Part shown: piece after piece, positions 61,260 through 63,904 of the stretch
Layout of the letters: each line of letters begins with the position of its first letter
How positions within the stretch are numbered: the stretch's first letter is position 1
Source: Anaerolineae bacterium
GTDB lineage: Bacteria; Chloroflexota; Anaerolineae; Anaerolineales; DRMV01
Assembly: GCA_011176535.1 (NCBI GenBank)
Contig: DUEP01000001.1
Span: forward strand, 1-63,904
Direction of reading: 5' to 3'
DNA: 63,904 bases
The notes under the pieces: model-generated
Database searches by the model: none
Told to the model about the DNA's origin: nothing
What the model saw: only the letters and a program-made list of their open reading frames with translations
Translations under genes and position numbers: made by a program

Positions 61260-62021
61260 ATGAACGCGTTGATACCCTCTCCCGTGGCGGTGATCGTTGG
61301 CGCGTCGTCGGGCATCGGGGCGGCGCTGGCCCGGCAACTGGCCGACGAAGGCTATCGGGTGGCGCTGGTGGCGCGCAACGAGGCGGCGTTGAACGAGGTG
61401 GCCCAGGCCATCCGCGACCTTCATAGCGAAGAGGCGGCCCGCGTTTATCCCCATGATGTGACCGATTACGCGGCGGTACCCGAGATGTTTCGCCGCATTC
61501 TCGCCGAGATGGAGCGCATTGATGCGGTGATCTACACCGCCGGCGTGCTGCATCCCGTGGCGGAAGACGAATACGACTTCACCAAGGATCGCCCCATGCT
61601 GGAGGTCAACCTGCTAGGCGCAGTGGCCTGGCTGGGACAAGCGGCCGCCTACTTCCAAACCCAGGGCCAAGGCCACATCGTAGGCCTCTCCTCGGTGGCG
61701 GGCGACCGCGGCCGGGTGAAAAACCCGACCTACCAGGCCAGCAAGGCCGGCCTGACCAACTACCTGGAAAGCCTGCGCAATCGCCTCAGCCGCCACGGCG
61801 TGCATGTGCTCACCGTCAAGCCGGGATTTGTGGACACCCCCATGTTGCAACAGGCCGGGGGAGCGGCCTTCTGGGTCATCTCTCCCGAAAAAGCCGCGGC
61901 CGACATTACCAAAGCCTTGCGCAAGAAAAAACAGGTCATCTACACCCCGGCCCGCTGGCGCTGGTTGATGTTGGTAATTCAGCACATCCCTTCCTTTATC
62001 TTCCGGCGGTTGAGGTTTTGA
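61260..62021 (+). CDS. Short-chain dehydrogenase/reductase (DprE2-like)
   Basis: A 253-residue classical SDR. The cofactor motif VIVGASSGIGAALARQLADE (TGxxxGxG form), the NLLGA helix, catalytic Ser in GLSSVAGDRG and YxxxK in PTYQASKAGL are all intact. The C-terminus ends in a hydrophobic and basic segment (WLMLVIQHIPSFIFRRLRF) as in DprE2-type membrane-associated SDRs. Paired with the next gene, it probably completes the epimerisation of a prenyl-linked or related sugar; the pairing is inference from context. Confidence 0.85.
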   Translation: MNALIPSPVAVIVGASSGIGAALARQLADEGYRVALVARNEAALNEVAQAIRDLHSEEAARVYPHDVTDYAAVPEMFRRILAEMERIDAVIYTAGVLHPVAEDEYDFTKDRPMLEVNLLGAVAWLGQAAAYFQTQGQGHIVGLSSVAGDRGRVKNPTYQASKAGLTNYLESLRNRLSRHGVHVLTVKPGFVDTPMLQQAGGAAFWVISPEKAAADITKALRKKKQVIYTPARWRWLMLVIQHIPSFIFRRLRF

Positions 62022-62146
62022 GGGGGAAGGGATTTGGGGCAACTGAGGGAATTAGGGGATTGAAGTTCCAAATCCCTCAGGTGCCTCGGTTACCTCAGTT
62101 CCCTTAATCCCCCCAATCCCTCAATCCCCCATCCAGGAACCCAGCC
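62022..62146. other. Intergenic stretch with degenerate short repeats
   Basis: The 125 bases between the two DprE-like genes hold several versions of AATCCCTCA and CCTCAGTTCCC and their complements (GAGGGAATT, GGATTTGGGG), giving loose self-complementarity. No gene or clear promoter seen. Confidence 0.5.
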
Positions 62147-63571
62147 ATGCTGCCCTTTGATCGCTTACGCTCGGTAGAGAATTTCGGCCACTCCATCCGC
62201 ACGCCGGGCTACGTGTTCCGCCCCACCCATGTGGAACAAATCGCCGAGTTGCTGAACTTCGCCCGGCGACAGGGGATACGAATGGCGCTGCGCGGCGCAG
62301 GTCGCAGTTATGGCGATCCCCACATGGCCTCCGGGCATATCGTCCTCGACCTGATCCGAATGAACCGTGTGTTGGACTACGACCCTACCCAAGGGGTTAT
62401 CACCGTCGAGCCAGGTGTGACCATCCAGCGCCTTTGGGAATATACGCTGGAAGACGGCTGGTGGCCGGCCGTGGTGCCCGGCACCATGTTCCCCACGGTG
62501 GGCGGCTGCCTGGCCGCCAATGTGCACGGCAAGAACAACTGGCGCGCCGGCACTTTCGGCGACCATGTGACCCAACTCACCGCCCTGCTGCCCAACGGCG
62601 AGGAGGTCACCCTCACGCCCGACGACTCCGACTTCAAGGCCCTGGTCAGCAGCATGGGCACCTTAGGCATCATCACCCGGGCCACCCTGCAACTGCACCG
62701 CGTGCACTCCGGCGACCTGCTGGTCAAGGCCTTCGCCACGCCCGACCTGGGCACCACCCTACGCGAACTGGACGAGGCCAAGGAGACCTGGGACTACCTG
62801 GTGGCCTGGGTGGACAGCACCGCTCAAGGCCGCCAACTAGGCCGCAGCCAGATTCACCTGGCCCGCTATCTGGAACCTGGTGAAGACCCTGCCCCCGGGC
62901 GCACCCTGAGCCGCCAGCATCAGGTGCTTCCCGAGACCATTCTCTTTGTCCCCAAGAGTGTGCTGTGGATGTTCATGCGGCCCTTCATGAACAACCTGGG
63001 CCTGTGGGCCACCAACACGGCCAAATTCTGGGCCTCACGCACCCTGGGCCACCACAAGGTCTACCGCCAGCCCCATGTGGCCTTCAACTTTCTACTGGAC
63101 TATGTGCCCAACTGGGAGCGGGCTTACGGACCTGGTGGACTGATTCAATATCAATGCTTCGTGCCCAAAGAGCGGGCCGAAAGCACCTTCGCCGCCCTGC
63201 TGGAAACCACCCAACGCTTTCGACTGCCGACCTTTTTAGGGGTCATCAAACGCCACCGGCCCGATGACTATCTGTTCACCCATGCCCTGGATGGCTTTTC
63301 CTTCGCCATGGACTTCAAGGTCACAGCCCGTAACCGCCGCCGCCTGCTGGAACTGGCGACAACGCTGGACCGGATGGTGTTGGACGCCGGTGGCCGGTTC
63401 TACTTCGCCAAGGACGCCACCCTGGTTCCCCAACATGCGGCTGCTTACCTGGGCCAGGAAGCCCTCAAGCGCTTCTTCGCCATCAAAGCCCACTGGGATC
63501 CCGATGAAGTGCTTCAGCCCGACCTGTACCGCCGGGTGCTGAGGCCGCTGAAGAACAAGGTTAAGGTATAA
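62147..63571 (+). CDS. FAD-binding oxidoreductase (DprE1-like)
   Basis: A 474-residue vanillyl-alcohol-oxidase-family flavoprotein. The FAD-binding half shows MALRGAGRSYGDPHMASGHI and TVGGCLAANVHGKNNWRAGT; the C-terminal cap domain ends with the DprE1-like HALDGFSFAMDFKVT. Mycobacterial DprE1 has a cysteine where this reads leucine, so covalent benzothiazinone binding is not expected. AGGAACC lies before the ATG. Together with the upstream SDR it forms a DprE1/DprE2-type pair; the natural substrate in Chloroflexi is unknown. Confidence 0.87.
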   Translation: MLPFDRLRSVENFGHSIRTPGYVFRPTHVEQIAELLNFARRQGIRMALRGAGRSYGDPHMASGHIVLDLIRMNRVLDYDPTQGVITVEPGVTIQRLWEYTLEDGWWPAVVPGTMFPTVGGCLAANVHGKNNWRAGTFGDHVTQLTALLPNGEEVTLTPDDSDFKALVSSMGTLGIITRATLQLHRVHSGDLLVKAFATPDLGTTLRELDEAKETWDYLVAWVDSTAQGRQLGRSQIHLARYLEPGEDPAPGRTLSRQHQVLPETILFVPKSVLWMFMRPFMNNLGLWATNTAKFWASRTLGHHKVYRQPHVAFNFLLDYVPNWERAYGPGGLIQYQCFVPKERAESTFAALLETTQRFRLPTFLGVIKRHRPDDYLFTHALDGFSFAMDFKVTARNRRRLLELATTLDRMVLDAGGRFYFAKDATLVPQHAAAYLGQEALKRFFAIKAHWDPDEVLQPDLYRRVLRPLKNKVKV

Positions 63572-63600
63572 TGTTTTTAGTCACTACCAAGGAGGAGGTC

Positions 63601-63904
63601 ATGCCAGGAGGCGCCAAGACATCCAAGGGGCATGAACTGCGGGACAGAGTTGTCGAATTGGCTCACAAACTGGGGTTAGAAGCGAAAACAGAGGTCAAGG
63701 TAGCCCGTCGTATCTGGGGCGCTCAACGCCGGATCGATGTGGTATTGCGCAAACCTGGCAGCGAAAAGGTGCTTGGTATCGAGTGCAAATATCAATCGAC
63801 GCCGGGAACGGCCGAGGAAAAGATCGCGATCACTTTAGAAGACATGAAGCACTGGCCTATCCCAGGTATTGTGGTGATTGATGGCGAAGGATTTTCCGAT
63901 AAGA
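63601..63904 (+). CDS. PD-(D/E)XK nuclease-like protein, 5' part
   Basis: The first 101 codons of a gene cut by the window edge. The frame starts at an ATG with AAGGAGGAGG upstream. It contains a PD-(D/E)XK pattern: RRIDVVL supplies the aspartate and LGIECKYQS the ExK, followed by a helix (TAEEKIAITLEDMKHWPIPG). Such folds occur in restriction enzymes and repair nucleases. Base composition is lower in GC than the neighbours, hinting at transfer. A TATAAT at 63567-63572 overlaps the stop of the previous gene and may drive it. Confidence 0.7.
   Translation, partial: MPGGAKTSKGHELRDRVVELAHKLGLEAKTEVKVARRIWGAQRRIDVVLRKPGSEKVLGIECKYQSTPGTAEEKIAITLEDMKHWPIPGIVVIDGEGFSDK

Overview
The window looks like a chromosomal segment of a GC-rich, probably thermophilic Chloroflexi bacterium of the Anaerolineae type. 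This is inferred from three things: secreted or anchored proteins with TPTPT-type linkers, a substrate-binding lipoprotein whose N-terminal linker is made of valine/glutamate/lysine/threonine repeats, and the gene content (class II GlpX, SpoVS, tandem glutamate dehydrogenases, R3H/AAA ATPase). The 16S fragment at the left edge would settle the taxonomy. Almost all of the window is ordinary housekeeping and metabolic DNA; no prophage, CRISPR array or intact insertion sequence was seen.

Layout. 1-4073 (minus strand): 5' part of a 16S rRNA gene with two tandem near-consensus promoters, then recR, ebfC, dnaX and a DUF1992 gene. 4137-10821 (minus): a frameshifted lamin-tail pseudogene, then a LacI-controlled sugar island (lacI, ABC binding protein, two permeases, trehalose synthase) with a clear promoter/operator and an internal attenuator-like hairpin. 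10921-15653: tRNA-editing deacylase, rho with a translationally coupled LysM-M23 envelope protease, and a lysozyme-like envelope protein. 15622-21748 (minus): MFS transporter, GH1 glycosidase, glpX, and cdsA-uppS-frr. 21888-31527 (plus): sugar nucleotidyltransferase, alanine dehydrogenase plus aminotransferase, anchored trypsin-like protease, gatB, and two tandem glutamate dehydrogenase paralogues, each with its own terminator.

31823-39256 (plus): cell-wall cluster (amidase and two L,D-transpeptidases), trmD, an SLC45-like MFS transporter, and pdxS-pdxT. 39257-44308 is the most irregular part. It holds covarying hairpin repeats, an orphan gene fragment, a 22-bp repeat array in front of an R3H-domain ATPase, a perfect 17-bp hairpin, and a toxin-antitoxin locus whose PIN toxin has lost its middle and now overlaps the start of tmk. 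44309-50202: FmdB zinc ribbon, gmk, rhomboid protease, CBS protein, enoyl-CoA hydratase, and groES-groEL under a perfect CIRCE element. 50598-63904: two tandem anchored TPR proteins, spoVS, a comEC homologue with a degenerate metallo-beta-lactamase domain, a phosphoribosyltransferase, clpB, a DprE2/DprE1-like pair, and the start of a PD-(D/E)XK nuclease-like gene cut by the window edge.

Functional themes: oligosaccharide (probably trehalose/maltose-type) uptake and conversion; peptidoglycan remodelling; amino-acid catabolism (Ald, GDH); and proteostasis (GroESL, ClpB). Assignments rest on visible motifs only; no database search was run.
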